Shown: positions 1 to 12,912, counted from the stretch's first letter. The stretch is DNA of 64,000 nucleotides from Latrodectus hesperus (GCA_037975125.1 CM075852.1:13817313-13881312), one strand, 5' to 3'. Notes: generated by a model from the letters alone, not told the origin. A program made the numbers and translations.

Positions 1-3000
1 TGATTTTGTTAATAAATTTTAACGTATTTTTTTAATGATTCTTTACTCCGAAAAAAAATTCCCTGAATTTTTCTAGTTGCCTTAAGAAATGGAGGTGTTA
101 CTTGCAGAAGTAGTAAATAATTTATTGATCATTTTTTTGTTATGTCGGGGTTCTCTCAAGATCCCACATTAATAGAAGAAGAAATGTTGATAAAGGTTTG
201 TTACTGCTTTAAAATTATTGTTGGAGAGAATAATTCCCTTCTGCTAACATTTCATCCTTCACATTTTAGGTTCCTTTTTTGCGTACATGATAAAAACTTT
301 TCTTTATTTGTTTGCATGGTAAAAAATTTTGGAAAACATACGAAAATATTTTACACTTTTTCAAATTAATTACATGTGTTATAGAACTAATATAAATTAT
401 TGCCCAATCGTTGAAAGAGGAATTTTTGTTTTACTTTATACTTCAATTAACGATGAAAACTATGGAGAAAATGTATAAATACTTGAAGTACTGAATCTGA
501 TATTCCAAAAATTGTAGGAAAAATTATTTCATTTTATTTGTTTATAAAAAGTATTACTTTGTAATAATCTACTTATCTAAAACATTTCATATACTGAATT
601 AATCATCTATAGTTTTCTTCATTTTATTAGCTTATAAAATTTATGTATTTTATTTGTTTATAAAAAAATAATATTACCTAGTAATAATCTACTTATCTAA
701 AACAGTGTCATGTTCTAAATTAAGCACCCATAATTTTCTTCTTGGAAGAATCAGAAAATTTACAATATCATTCCCAAATGAAATTTACATTTATTTTCCC
801 TTTTCGATTGTCATAATAGCATTAATTATTTAAATCGAATACGTTGGATTTCCATGAGAATGAATGCGTCAAGAAATTGCCGGTGTCAAAAAAGACTTCG
901 CACTCAAAGTGCTCTGCTGCCATCTAGTGTAGATGCTAGAAACTAGCGTGATTATTTAAATGAAAAAAGGCAAATCTATAAATGACATTCCATGTATTTA
1001 AGGTAAAAAAAAAAAAAAAATAATAATTTTATAGGCAGATAATATATTATTTTCAGTGCTAATCTAATTATTTTTTAAGCTATGTTGCGTATTTTATTTT
1101 TGCAAAAGACATATTTGAAAATTTAAAATACTATGTTTATTATTTATTGCTTTATAAGGGCTTTTGTGTGTTAAATTGTTTATTACTAAGGTAATGATAT
1201 AATAAAGTGGTAGATATTAGTTAATTTTATACAATCATGTTGAACTATACTATATAACTTATAATTTAATAAATACTTTTTATAATACTATGCTATTGGT
1301 TACAAGGGAAGATTCCCTTACATAAATGCTATTTATGGAAAATCCCTTATCCTCAAAATTCTCGCATATACCTACAACTTTGAGTTTTCTTACCAAATTT
1401 AAATTTTTTTTATGTTTTTATTGTATTATTCAGGAATATTCATATTTATCAGGAATAAAATGTATCAATGTTAATAATTATTATAAAATAATATCAATAT
1501 AAATGATTTTTTAAATGGAAGTCTCTTTAAATTTGTCTTTTTTATGTTGATATTTACTGTGTTGTACTACATTGTTGAACTAAGCTTGTGTTGAAATAGC
1601 ATGTGTAAATAAATTTAAGTAAACTGAGCTTATCAAATGAAAGTAAGGATGAATAATAAGAAATGAATGATTAATAATCAATAAGCAAAATAAAAACAGT
1701 TTGATTTAATTTATAATTCGTTAGTTAAATTAAAAAATTTTTTGTATTACAATACAGGTAAATGATTTTAAATAGAAGATGTAAATATGTTATTAAATTT
1801 AGAACAAATACAAATAATTTACTTCTGAAGATTTCAAATTGAAGCTAATAAGAAAAAATTTAAATATATAATTGTGTATTCTTTAATAAATTCAAAATTT
1901 CGGTATTTTCAATCGACACAATTTAGGGATTAATTTTCTTTACTTTTGTCTACAAATAAGACTTAGTTTTAGAACATTAAAAATGAAAAAATTTTTTGTT
2001 ATATTTCATAATTGATCAAGTGACACTTTTATTTATACAAATATTCCAAGTCCATATATAATATATAATCATATACTGGAAATCCAAAATATTTTTATCA
2101 AGTAAGACAAAATCTTCAGATTGCTTATAGAAAAAATTGACAGATATAATTTTAGAAAATAGCAGAAATAGTATTTACAATTTTATATATCTTTTGAAAT
2201 ATCTACAATATTTGATAATATTTTTTCTGTAAGTTGCATTATGCAAAAGGTCATTAAATTTTGAAGGATAAAGGAAAAATATTCAGTGTTGTAAAAATTA
2301 CACTTTTTATATAGATCTCCTTAATTGATCATATATTAGATGTATTTATTTTTTATTTAAGCTGCTGTATGATATTGATACTTTTTAATGTAATTTTTTT
2401 ACCGAGCTGCAAAGTATTCATTAAAATATTTGCATTATACAAAGAAAGCGTTTGGAATGATTTCTGAGTTATTAAAGTAAACTTTATCCATGCATATATC
2501 TGCAATATTCACACTTATACGGTAAGATATACGGTATTTGATTCTTAAAATCATATGCTGCAATACATTTTGAGCCTTTTAAAAAACAGATAGAGAGAGA
2601 AGTTAAATTTATTTATTTATTTTTACATTAATTACATTTGTGTGATGATCTATATGCCTAAACCAATGAGTTAATTAAGATTTTGTCTATAAGTTCAAGG
2701 ACGCTTTTTATTTTCTGATTTAAAAAAATACATTTTTAAAAATTCAGTAAATTTTTTTTTTGAAAATTACTTTGCTAAATATTTAAAAAGTAAATGCTTA
2801 AATGCCTTACTTTTAACCAGATAATGTTTATTAGATACCTATTTTCACTTGCATTTAATGTACATTTAAAAATTATTTATTTAAAATAGCAGAAACAGTC
2901 TTTTTTGTCTATAAGTTCAAACAAGCTTTTTATTTTCTAATTAAAAAAAATTTTAAAAATTTAGTAAATTTAAAAAAAAATTACTTTGCTAAATATTTAA

Positions 3001-3639
3001 AAAGTAAATGCTTAAATGCCTCACTTTTAATCAGATAATATTTATTAGATATCTATTTTCACTTGCATTTAATGTACCTTTAAAAATAATTTATTTAAAA
3101 TTTTCATACATTATTTGAGTAAATAATTAGTACTAGAATTGAATTTAAGATTATATTATTTTACTAAAATAATAATAGCTATCTTGACTAAAATTATTAA
3201 ATATTGCAAACATCGAAACTGTTATTTTATCAAATACTTTATTTTTTTTAAAGTTAATTTCTTTCAGTTAGTTTTACTAAATGCAAATATCCAAAATTCA
3301 TTTATATAACACTTAATTACACCTAATTTACTGGTAGCATTAATAATTTATAATTATTTTTAATAATAACATTAAAAAAGTAGTGAATTTATACATTTCT
3401 TAATTAATATAACGTATTTTGAAATTATATTTTATCAATTAGAGTTAATATAAAATACTACGAATAATACTTTTATCATGTTAGATATTATACTCGTAAA
3501 TACCTTTATTTAAGAGTGTAATTGATAAAATATAACGTTGTTCTTATAATCTAAGATTCCTAGTCACAGTTTCTTTTCGTGAACTAGGTAATCGAAAAGC
3601 AAAGGAAATAGTTCTGATGTTATTATGTTTACTTTACAG
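1..3639. other. AT-rich intron or intergenic DNA with no recognised gene
   Basis: This stretch is very AT-rich and shows no exon I could support. It probably belongs to an intron of the FRAS1/FREM-type gene whose first visible exon starts at 3640, because that exon begins in the middle of a protein domain. The only structure noted is a tandem duplication at 2681-3102 and a run of A at about 1003-1020. Confidence 0.5.
2681..3102. repeat. 222-bp tandem duplication
   Basis: A segment beginning TTTTGTCTATAAGTTCAA at 2681 recurs at 2903. The match then runs through TTACTTTGCTAAATATTTAA and CTATTTTCACTTGCATTTAA, ending near 2888 and 3102. The copies differ by scattered substitutions and by lengths of A and T runs, so the duplication is not very recent. 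No coding potential is visible. Confidence 0.85.
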
Positions 3640-3765
3640 AGTCCATTGTTTTCATACCAGAAGATAGTTACAAGGCTACTGAAGATATGGGAAAGTTGAT
3701 TATTCCCATCCGACGACAAGGGGATACTTCAAAGGAGTTGATGGTTATCTGTTCCACAGAACCAG
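3640..3765 (+). CDS. FRAS1/FREM-type exon: first part of a Calx-beta domain
   Basis: The acceptor is TTTACAG ending at 3639 and the donor GTAGGA starts at 3766. The first two bases complete a split codon, then the frame reads [17 protein letters not shown] and onward for 41 further codons, ending phase 1. An alternative acceptor two bases downstream would start in phase 0. I prefer 3640 because it gives the same phase as the other two exons. Confidence 0.82.
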
Positions 3766-6700
3766 GTAGGAAACAATAACGAGTTATAATAGGAAACAAT
3801 ATCGAGATCTACGTAAATAACTAACTAATATATACATGTAAATATGATCTCTTTGATAAGCGTTAATTTTTAACCACGAATTCTTTCCACTTATAAAAAT
3901 GCCCTTTTCCACTTTTAGGTACTGCTCAGGGAACATCCAACAGAGCCATTCTTTCTTTCACTGACTACATTAGCAGACCAGAGGACCACAAAAGTATCAT
4001 TCATTTCCAGCAAAAAGAAGATCTACACTTTTGTAGAATTACCATCATCGATGATTCCCTCTACGAAGAAGAGGAAACTTTCACAGTAAAATTGAGTTCA
4101 CCAATGGGTGGCAAATTAGGAGAGCATAATCGAACCACAGTTAGAATTTTACCGGATTCGAAAGATGGTGAGTCTTGGTATCATTTACAAAAAATATTTT
4201 CTTAATTTTTGCAAACGTCATAAAAATTTTAAATTCATAATATTTCACAACCGAGAAATAAACTACATTCAGTCACTAATTTCCGGAAAAGTACGTTCGA
4301 CGATGACTGCATTTGATCTTACGTTAACTGTAATAACTTGAAATAATTTGATCTTATTCTATAAAAGAAGTAATAAAATAAGAAAAGATTTAAAACATAA
4401 ATTAAATCAAATCTAATTCATTTTTTCATGAATATTTATAGTATAACATTTTATTATCAAAGTTACATTAAAAAAAAAAGAAACATTGATTTAAACTCAC
4501 AAACGCAATCAACGGAATCTATTCGTTAATCTCGTTCCCCAAACGACGTCACTAAGAGATGGCTTAAATAAAAGCTGAAGGTCACAGCAAAATGAACGAA
4601 CTAGAGTCGATTGTTTTTAATATATATTTTTTAAACTTAATATGTTTATAAAATGAAATTTTAATAATAAATTCCAAAATATATAAATAAAGTGAGGGGT
4701 TGTAAGCATTCTAACTGTATGATGCAAATAATTCGATATCTCTGCAATAAATGTTCTACAAAATAAGCATTGCCATTGTTTTATTATGTATGAAAGACAA
4801 TACCGCATAAACAAGACGACTTTTGCATTGTCTATATATACATATGTGATGCATGTTTCAGACAAACACTTAGTAAACTTATTTTTACACTTGAAGCTGA
4901 GATTGGCAGAATGCCGCTTAATATTAAAGTCATGGAAAACCTCTTTTCTTGTTTAGATTTGTTATTACATATTTATGCTTTGTTAATTTTTCCTATATGA
5001 AAATACAAATCTTTTATCATCATTCATTTCATATTAAATAAGAGTATGAATTATTAACTTCCAAAAATATGCGTCTGTGAAGAAAAGAATTTTCCTTAGG
5101 GATTTTTTAACATGTTTATAACAGATACATTTCTATCAGAAAAGATTTCATGAACAGAATTAAAGCAGTAACTAAAATTTCAATATAATTGAATAAGTAA
5201 AATTTATATAATTTATCATCATTAATAACCGATTATTTTTTTAAAACCCAGTAATGAAAAATTTATTCAACCAAGCGTATCAACAGCAAAAACTAAATTC
5301 GCTACTGCAAAATCTGAAATTTAAGAATTCAAACTATAATTTTTTTTAATACCACGTAGTTATTTCCAACTTTTAAAAATAATTATTTATGCTCGTAAAA
5401 AATAAAATTAATGCACAGACTGAAGTAATGATTCATTTGAATCACATTCTTCTCACCCAATCTAATAATTCCAACTATTCTCAGAAAAATTATGAGTAGG
5501 GAAACGTGTAAAGGAATTCTAACGCAATTCCCTTTCGAGAAGCTGAAAGGGCACTTAAGCACGTTTTCCTGCATGGCACGCAAATTATGTGCCAGGCATT
5601 CCTCCGTGGAACGGAGTATTTAAACCCAGAAGAAAATTTTAGTTGATTGGATCAGTAAATGTTCGACATTTTCATTCAAATTAAATGTAGGAATCGTAGA
5701 CCAATTAGCCAAATGAGAGGGATTTAGTTCAATATTTTGCAATGCAAGAAAGATTTTATTTCTTCCGTTATAAAATTTAAATATTGTTTTGTCATTGAAA
5801 TGCAAAGATTTATTTTGAGCTGCATTAATTGTATAGTATTTTTATTATCTAAAATGGTGGATAAGCTTCCAAAAACTTAATACTGGCCAATTAGAGGACT
5901 GTATGACCAGAGTACGGGACTAGAACACCTCGGATTCTATTTCACTTCTTTCACATGGACATTTAAAGTACTAAAAATGTATTTTAAACTGCGAAATTTG
6001 GTTTAATTAATTCTGCAAAAAGTAATTACAGTGTAAAAAAACCAAGGTTAAGATTCAATATTGAAATAATGTTCATTCATGGAAAACAACATATTTGCTA
6101 CTACATAAACGGCAAAAAATGTTTAAATTTGGAAGATATTAAGAAAATACTAATATTTATAAAATAAATTGATTCTTTTCAGATTTAGGGTGAAATTATT
6201 TGATTATTATTATTAGATGTGTGTGTTCAAAGCTAACAAAACTACAAGAACATTGTAGTTGTTCTAAGTTAATGGAATGTAATTTTAGTGTAAATAGTTT
6301 ATTAATTTCAATTGCAAATATTTTAAAAAGTAATCAAATACGCAAAAATTTCAATTAAAATAATTTAAGATTTAAAATATATCCTTTACAAATCACTCTC
6401 CATTAAAGTAACAACAAATTAAAACATGGATAACAATAACAATAATCAAGGACAAACGAATACGAGTGTCACGATTTCCTAGAAGGGAAACGGTTGCAGT
6501 TACAAATAGAAATTGATGAATTATACGCGAGAGATGCGTTAAGTTGTACTATTTCTAGAGATTTAAGGCAATATTTGGCATGCATACGATTAGAAGGGAG
6601 ACATAAAGGGTTCTTTCAATAGCCAATAAATAAAGTTTAATATGATTTCATTAACTATAAGATGATTCATCAGAAAATTTTGAAGTATACATAGACTTTT

Positions 6701-7216
6701 TTAATACACAGATTAATTATAGTGTTTATATAGATTAATTAAAAAGATTTATTAATAATTAACAAATGGATTAAACATAGTTTTCTTATTAGGATAAAAC
6801 ATAATGTATTCTGAAACAAAATTGTATTGATATTTTAATAGAAATCTGAGATTTGCAAATGTTCTGTAAGTATTTGTCGTAAAATTTTGATTTATAATTT
6901 ATGATGAACACATTTTATATACATTAAACCATTTCGTTAAAATTAGATTCTGAAACTAAAGAAATTCATCGAAATCACTGAAATTGTTGTTTTTTTATGG
7001 TAGAAAATTTTTGCAATAAGCCTGAATGGTGACCTTTCATAGTTAACTAATTATCTTTCATTCCAGTGCCTTCGATTTATTTTGATCAAAGGGAATTGCT
7101 CGTGGATGAAAGTGATGGCTATGCTGAAATCCTGGTTTGGCGTACGGGTCCCGATGTCACGAAGCCTTCTACCGTCACAGTACAATCAAAACCATCTGAA
7201 CCATTGACTGCAGAAG
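3640..7216 (+). CDS. FRAS1/FREM-type extracellular matrix protein, three internal exons (partial gene)
   Basis: Joined exons 3640-3765, 3919-4167 and 7067-7216 read as one open frame of 175 residues. The first two exons hold one Calx-beta domain, with the acidic hairpin [13 protein letters not shown] and the strand VKLSSPMGG. The third starts a second Calx-beta domain ([16 protein letters not shown]). This pattern, with [16 protein letters not shown] wording, is typical of the Calx-beta run in FRAS1 and FREM2, large secreted or membrane-anchored proteins of the basement membrane that link epithelium to matrix. All three exons are phase 1-1, as expected for modular extracellular domains. The usual protein is thousands of residues long, so this is a small internal part. 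Upstream exons lie outside the window. Downstream exons were not found and may lie in the 7699-8198 gap or beyond the window. FRAS1 versus FREM2 orthology cannot be decided here. Confidence 0.88.
3919..4167 (+). CDS. FRAS1/FREM-type exon: rest of the Calx-beta domain
   Basis: The acceptor CACTTTTAG ends at 3918 and the donor GTGAGT starts at 4168. The exon is 249 bases, phase 1-1. It contains the [11 protein letters not shown] segment, a cysteine after the HF strand, and the acidic [13 protein letters not shown] turn that coordinates calcium in Calx-beta folds. It is the most diagnostic exon of the gene. Confidence 0.9.
4168..7066 (+). other. Intron of the FRAS1/FREM-type gene
   Basis: This 2.9-kb intron is bounded by GTGAGT and TTCCAG. 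It holds no recognised element. At 5500-5630 there is a locally less AT-rich patch with two short inverted repeats (GGCAC...GTGCC and CTCCG...CGGAG), which could be regulatory but has no other support. Confidence 0.7.
7067..7216 (+). CDS. FRAS1/FREM-type exon: start of the next Calx-beta domain
   Basis: The acceptor CATTCCAG ends at 7066 and the donor GTGAGA starts at 7217. The exon is 150 bases, phase 1-1. The first codon is completed by the last base of the previous exon, giving Val, then [15 protein letters not shown] and [11 protein letters not shown]. Reading on past the donor adds 14 unrelated residues and a stop, so the splice is needed. The matching second half of this domain was not found. 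Confidence 0.88.
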
Positions 7217-7698
7217 GTGAGATACCTTTTTTGTGTACCCATAATATTCCACCCCAAAAATGAATTTTCTCAAAAAGAAGTAACGCTTGTGGTTGGTATT
7301 TAGTTGTACAATCGAGTTTCTTCGTATTATAGTTTTTCTGCGACATATGTTTAAAATGAAGGTCGTGTCCTTTCCTTGTAATTGGAATAAATGATTTTAT
7401 TCATATGAATTTTTTATTTACTTACTAACTATAATCTCGTTAACAAAACTTATCTTTTTAGATTATAATATTAAACTAACGAATGAGCTAATAAACTCAA
7501 TCCTGTTCTTTCAAAATTTCCACTTTTTTAAAATTTAAATTGGAAGTTGAATAGCCAGAGATTTTCAAACTTTTTAATTAAAAATGTGATAATCATCTTC
7601 CCTTCTAGGGCTCTGCCGTTCAACCCCTACTTTAGACAGGAATTTTTCTATCCATAAGGAATACACTTTCATTCATAGATTCCCATCGAATACCGAAA

Positions 7699-8198
7699 NN
7701 NNNNNNNNNNNNNNNNNNNNNNNNNNNNNNNNNNNNNNNNNNNNNNNNNNNNNNNNNNNNNNNNNNNNNNNNNNNNNNNNNNNNNNNNNNNNNNNNNNNN
7801 NNNNNNNNNNNNNNNNNNNNNNNNNNNNNNNNNNNNNNNNNNNNNNNNNNNNNNNNNNNNNNNNNNNNNNNNNNNNNNNNNNNNNNNNNNNNNNNNNNNN
7901 NNNNNNNNNNNNNNNNNNNNNNNNNNNNNNNNNNNNNNNNNNNNNNNNNNNNNNNNNNNNNNNNNNNNNNNNNNNNNNNNNNNNNNNNNNNNNNNNNNNN
8001 NNNNNNNNNNNNNNNNNNNNNNNNNNNNNNNNNNNNNNNNNNNNNNNNNNNNNNNNNNNNNNNNNNNNNNNNNNNNNNNNNNNNNNNNNNNNNNNNNNNN
8101 NNNNNNNNNNNNNNNNNNNNNNNNNNNNNNNNNNNNNNNNNNNNNNNNNNNNNNNNNNNNNNNNNNNNNNNNNNNNNNNNNNNNNNNNNNNNNNNNNN
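7699..8198. other. Assembly gap (500 N)
   Basis: A run of exactly 500 N suggests a scaffold gap of unknown true size. It lies 0.5 kb downstream of the last FRAS1/FREM-type exon seen and 0.2 kb upstream of a minisatellite, so it may hide an exon or repeat DNA. Confidence 0.99.
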
Positions 8199-8370
8199 TG
8201 GCAAGTGCGCTCTATGTGTTTTCACCGCCAATCCGAGGACCCAAATTATATACTAAACTTACAGGAATATTTTTACGAAATTTATTATTATGGTTTAAAA
8301 TGTGATTTTAACAATCGTGTGACATAAATTATTTCAATATTTTTATTTTTTCAAATATGTGTTTTCTCAA

Positions 8371-8634
8371 GGTAAGCGAGGACCTATGATACACACCTGT
8401 TACTGAGAACCTATGATACATACCTGTTACTGAGAACCTTTCATACACACTTGTTACCGAGGGCCTCTCGTACACACCTGTAAGTGCGGACCTTTCATAC
8501 ACACCTATAAGTGCGGTCCTTTCATACACACCTGTAAATGAGGACCTTTCATACACACCTCCAACCACGGACTTCTCATACATACCTGCAAACGTGGATC
8601 TCACATACACATATGCAAATTAGGATAATATATG
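8371..8634. repeat. Minisatellite A, 27-bp unit, about 9-10 copies
   Basis: Units follow the pattern TACACACCTGTAAGTGCGGA + CCTTTCA, with variants such as TACATACCTGCAAACGTGG. The period is 27 bases throughout. Because 27 is a multiple of three, one long open frame with a nine-residue repeat appears on the - strand. I treat that as a by-product of the repeat and not as a gene. The unit is related to minisatellite B at 25001-25254. Confidence 0.9.
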
Positions 8635-11611
8635 CATTCTTTTAAAAGATAATATTATGTTGTAATCTGTATCTTAAGATAGATTTACTTGTTTCATCAA
8701 TTTAGCATAAAACTTTGTTTTAAAATCCTACAGAGAGAATCTCAAAAGAAAACGATATATTTTTCCACACAAAATGCAAGAGGTCAATAAAAACAATGCT
8801 TTAACGAGAATTTATTCATCATGTATAAAAAGTGCAAGGATGATATGACTGAAAATTATAATATTTCTACCATTGAATAATATTTTAAGAAAAGTTTTTT
8901 TATTTTTATTATTTATTATTATTTATTTTATTTTTATTTATTTTTTTTAAATCCTGATTGTGTTCCTGAAAGAGTTAATGAACACTTGGAAGGATTTTTT
9001 TACTAAGCAGTAAAGTAATTTATCATTGGAAAATATTTTATGTGGATACATGTTTTCGCTCCCAACTAATATTTTTCAGCAATAAAAAATAAGTTTTATT
9101 AAATTCCAAAAAAAAAAATCATTTAAATATTTTATAGATATTTTTTTATATTTGCTTTTTAAAAAATAAATATTTCTAATACAACTTTTAGTTTAAATAT
9201 TTAAGATGAAATTTATTAGTATTTTTTGAAATCATAATAAGCATAATTATTAATTCAATCTCTTGAAGAATGAGTAATTTTAATGTTTAACATTAAAATT
9301 ATGAAAGAAAGAGTGTAAAATGTCATTCAGTATATATTGGTTTTATAATAATTAGTATCTAAATAACTAATTATAATTAGATCAATTAAATAATTTTAAA
9401 TATTGTTGACTAAATTAATAGATATATTCAAAAAATGTATTTTCATAGGCATAAATTAATTAACAAGAAAGAAATTTTTACCAAATTTCTACAATGATAA
9501 CTTTAAATTAATGTTATCAGTTGTTAGAGCTATTTTTTATTTACCATACTGAAAAAGCTGATTTCTCGTATTGTCGTGTCATGTCACGTATATACATGTC
9601 ACTTAAAATTGTATTTCTTTGATAAATATTAGAATTTATTTGTAAAAATTTATTTTGAATATTTTATTTTGAAGCATTAATTTACGTTGTAACTTTAATA
9701 AAAGCTTTTTTTTTTAAAAAAAAAAGAGCATTTTTCAAACACTTAAAAGAATACCTTTAGAAATATTTTTTTTCTTTAAGAAAAATGTTTTACTTCCTTA
9801 TGAAAATAAATGTACTAACGCCATGAGTACTTTTGTATTCAACACCAGAAAGGGTGCTTTCTGTTTCCCACTACCTGTTTCGTTAATCAGTAGCTACATA
9901 AAATTACCCCTCGAAGTTTCTGAGTACGGGCGGAGGAAGAAAAGAAATGGTCACCGAAAATGACACCGGAATCCCCCTTTGACGACCTTATCAGGCATTG
10001 AGGGAGAATATATTTCCCCTCTTCCGCTGATATAGAAGAAAACATACATTTCAGAGTACGGTTTTTAAAAATCATAATAATAATTTTATTATTAATCCTA
10101 ATAAAAAGTTATGCATTGCCTCGCACACACATTGAATGATTTTTTTGTTTCATTAAATGGTCAAAAATATCATGAATGTTTAAATATAAAATTGAAAACA
10201 TGAATTAATAAAAATGTATGTATCTATCATTTCAATTGCCTGTATAAAAGAGCGTGAGCTTTGTAAATTTCGTTTTAATAATATTCAGTTAGTTTATTAA
10301 GATTGAAGTTCACACATTTATTAGTTTTTCAATAGCGTTTCAAAACGTGAGTCAATAGCAAACAGCCTTTATGTGAACTCCTGACTTAATTAGTTCTTAT
10401 TCTGTCAGCAAAAATCAAAAGTTTTTAAAGCTAATAACCTATCATGATATAGTTTACAGGTGTCAAGTTGTAATTTTTTTATTTTCCTCATCTTTACATA
10501 GATAAAATATTCCTTTCTATTTTCATGATTTCAATATTTTTTGACGTTATTTTAAGTATATATATCCTGATTTTTAACTTCTATATTTTGTTAAATAGCT
10601 CTTTTTAATTCCAATTACTTAATGTATTTCGTAATTAAACTGAGATTTCTTTTTTACTTTAAATAAACTTCAAGTTATTTTCTACAAGTAATAATCTATT
10701 CTTTAAATTACTTATTGAATTTTAGATATGGAATATCAGCGTTACATCTGCTTGCATCTGATTCCTTCAAAAACTACTTATAATATTTTCCTTTTCATTT
10801 GTTCGTGTTCTCTAAGGAAATCAAATATTTAAAATTGATAATCAAAGATTAAGGAGAGTGTTGCAAAAAGGTTTTAATGTAAAAGAGCTTAATATAGTTG
10901 ATTCGAAAATACCTCTGTATTATACAGTAATAAAATGCTTAATAAAGTTCTTCCTACTGGTTTATAAGTATAGAGGTACACTGAACGTCTATTTGACGGA
11001 TCTAAAGTATGCCTCTAAAGTTATTTATAGAAAAGAAAGAAGTCTATTTGAAGTATGCAAAATATGCAGTAATCGGGATGCAAGATGTCCAAATCGAAAC
11101 GTTCGGATTTTAAATGGATGTACTACATTTTTTACTTAATCCATAAAGAAAATTTATACAAAAAGGGAAATAAAAAAATTCTACTTATAGTATCATACTA
11201 TTTCTATGTAAGTCGCAACAGTGATAAGGAAGATGTTTAATGGATACTCCATATTACTTTTAAAGCAACTAGGAATCCACATAAAAAAAAATTTCTCGAT
11301 TATAACTGAACCGCAAACGGTTATTTTTGCATGAACGAAAACCGGAATTCATATATTTTATTTTAATTTAAGAGGAAAGAAAAAATACAGTTTGAAGTCT
11401 TGATTCAAAAAGATTTTCAACTTCAACTTTTTACATAATAAAGATAAGGGGCTTATTTATTGTGGACAGTATGAGGCTTTCTAATTGAGTAGCATTAGAA
11501 GTCCTTTTCCTTGTCTTGGAAGTCTTGGAAGTCTTAGAAGTCCTTTACTATTATTACTTTCTTTAATGCCAAAATCTCATCTAATGTTTTCTCATTCTTA
11601 ATATTTTACTA
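8635..11611. other. AT-rich DNA with no recognised gene
   Basis: No exon of the FRAS1/FREM-type gene or other gene was recognised. It contains a repeat copy at 9391-9770 that is shared with 15.7 kb and a less AT-rich patch at 9840-10060. A short run of TCTTGGAAG-like repeats lies at about 11513-11545. Confidence 0.5.
9391..9770. repeat. Dispersed repeat, copy 1
   Basis: The core at 9391-9540 matches 15691-15843 closely, including the shared block TTAACAAGAAAGAAATTTTT. Weaker matches continue in the same order to about 9765 and 16451. No coding content or terminal repeats were recognised, so the family is unknown. Confidence 0.75.
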
Positions 11612-12504
11612 TTAGGTTGGTACGTATGAAATGTCGGATTCTTAAGTGATTGTATAAAAACTGCATATCTTTCTTCAAAAGCTGTTTATTCAATCAAAGT
11701 ATGCTCCATTCGCTTCAATACACTTCTCCCAACGAGATTTTAAAGCGTAGATGCCTGTCTTAAAAAAATTTTGGTCTTTAGAATTAATAAACTCTGATAT
11801 CGAGTTTCTAGACTGTCTTCATTTTCATAGTGTTTGCCCCTTAAAAAACAGCTCTAAATGCTTGAAAAAATGAAAATAGGTCGGCGAGAGATCCGGTGAA
11901 TATGGTGGATGCTGCAATGATGAGCATACGTTTAACCGATCCAGCTTATTTCGCTCTGTCAGTGCGTGCGGTACCCACTTGTCCATCTTCTTAACCTTGC
12001 CAATCTCAGAAAGTTGTCTCAATAGCGTTGTATGGTCAACTTTCATCCTGATAGCAAGTTCCCTCGTGGATACGGCTGGATCCACTTCCACTAGAGCCTT
12101 CAGGTCATCATTCTTCACAGACATTTTGGGCCTTCCGCGCGGCTCATTTTGCAGTGAAAAATCGCCAGTCCGAAATTTTTCCGAACCAACGCTGCACTTT
12201 CCGATCGTTAACCGTATTCTCCCCAAACGCTTGGTTTATGTTGCGTGCAGCTTTTGCAGCACTATTACCAAGTTTGTACTCATATAAGAAAATGACGCGA
12301 ATGTCGGCAGAATTCATATCGGCAATAAACTCAAAAGAAATAAAAGGGAAGACCTTCGAGAAAACCTATTTTGCTGAAATGAGTCTCTTGCAATGGACAA
12401 TACGAGTATGAATGAGGTTATGCCAAATACAAAAGTATAACGAAAACAGGGAGGAAAACGTCCGCATGTAAAGAGAATCCGACATTTCATACGCACGAAC
12501 CTAA
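11612..12504 (-). mobile_element. Internally deleted mariner transposon with intact ends
   Basis: The element is 893 bp and flanked by TA on both sides (11610-11611 and 12505-12506). Its terminal inverted repeats start TTAGGTTGGTACGTATGAAA on the left and, read inward, TTAGGTTCGTGCGTATGAAA on the right. They stay alike for about 30 bases with two mismatches. Full mariners are about 1.3 kb, so roughly 0.4 kb is missing from the middle. The intact ends suggest it could have been mobilised by a transposase supplied in trans. Confidence 0.92.
11825..12317 (-). pseudogene. Mariner transposase relic, frameshifted and internally deleted
   Basis: A start at 12317 reads MNSADIRVIFLYEYKLG, matching the N-terminal helix-turn-helix of mariner transposases, up to the VQRWFGK motif. 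One extra base near 12180 then shifts the frame. The second frame gives EKFRTGDFSLQNEPRGRPK and IGKVKKMDKWVPHALTE. After DRLNV the sequence jumps directly to the C-terminal YSPDLSP motif, so the catalytic centre with the first two Asp residues is gone. The third catalytic Asp, normally in a SDYHLF-like context, reads Tyr here. The gene cannot make an active enzyme. Confidence 0.9.
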
Positions 12505-12912
12505 TATTTTCATATCTTTGCTTATCAAAAAAGTATGGCATTTTGCTTTACACTTAACAGCACAACTTTTTTAGACAAATTTCGCGTACATAAAATGAAT
12601 ACTCAAAAATAACTTTCATTTATATAAAAGTGAATCTTACAACTTTTATATTTACATTGTTATATCCTCCGTGTTTTTTATAAAAGTATTTTGTTTTCCG
12701 ACTGAATTCTTCCAAAATAGAAGTCTTTAAAATAACCTCACAAAAGTTAAATATATTCTTAAAAAACAAAATAAGTTAAAAAATTTTTTAAATAACGAAA
12801 ATAAAAATATCTATAAAACTACCAATATTACACATATGGGTTGTATCTCAGTTCATTATATTTTTTACATTTTCTTCAATAAAGTAAATAAATGTCTAGA
12901 TGTTTGTAGAAG

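Noticed and set aside
142..369. Open frame with MSGFSQDPTLIEEEM and a possible donor at AAG|GTTTGT
   Set aside because: No recognised domain, no supported acceptor and background base composition after the first 20 codons. It could be an exon by chance only.
7632..8231. 199-residue frame on the - strand
   Set aside because: Almost entirely N residues from the assembly gap.
8329..8610. 93-residue open frame with nine-residue repeats (GVYERSALT type)
   Set aside because: It lies exactly on a 27-bp minisatellite, whose period keeps frames open. No promoter, signal or splice support.
9887..10075. 62-residue frame in a less AT-rich patch
   Set aside because: No similarity to the FRAS1/FREM-type exons expected nearby and no matching splice borders in phase 1.
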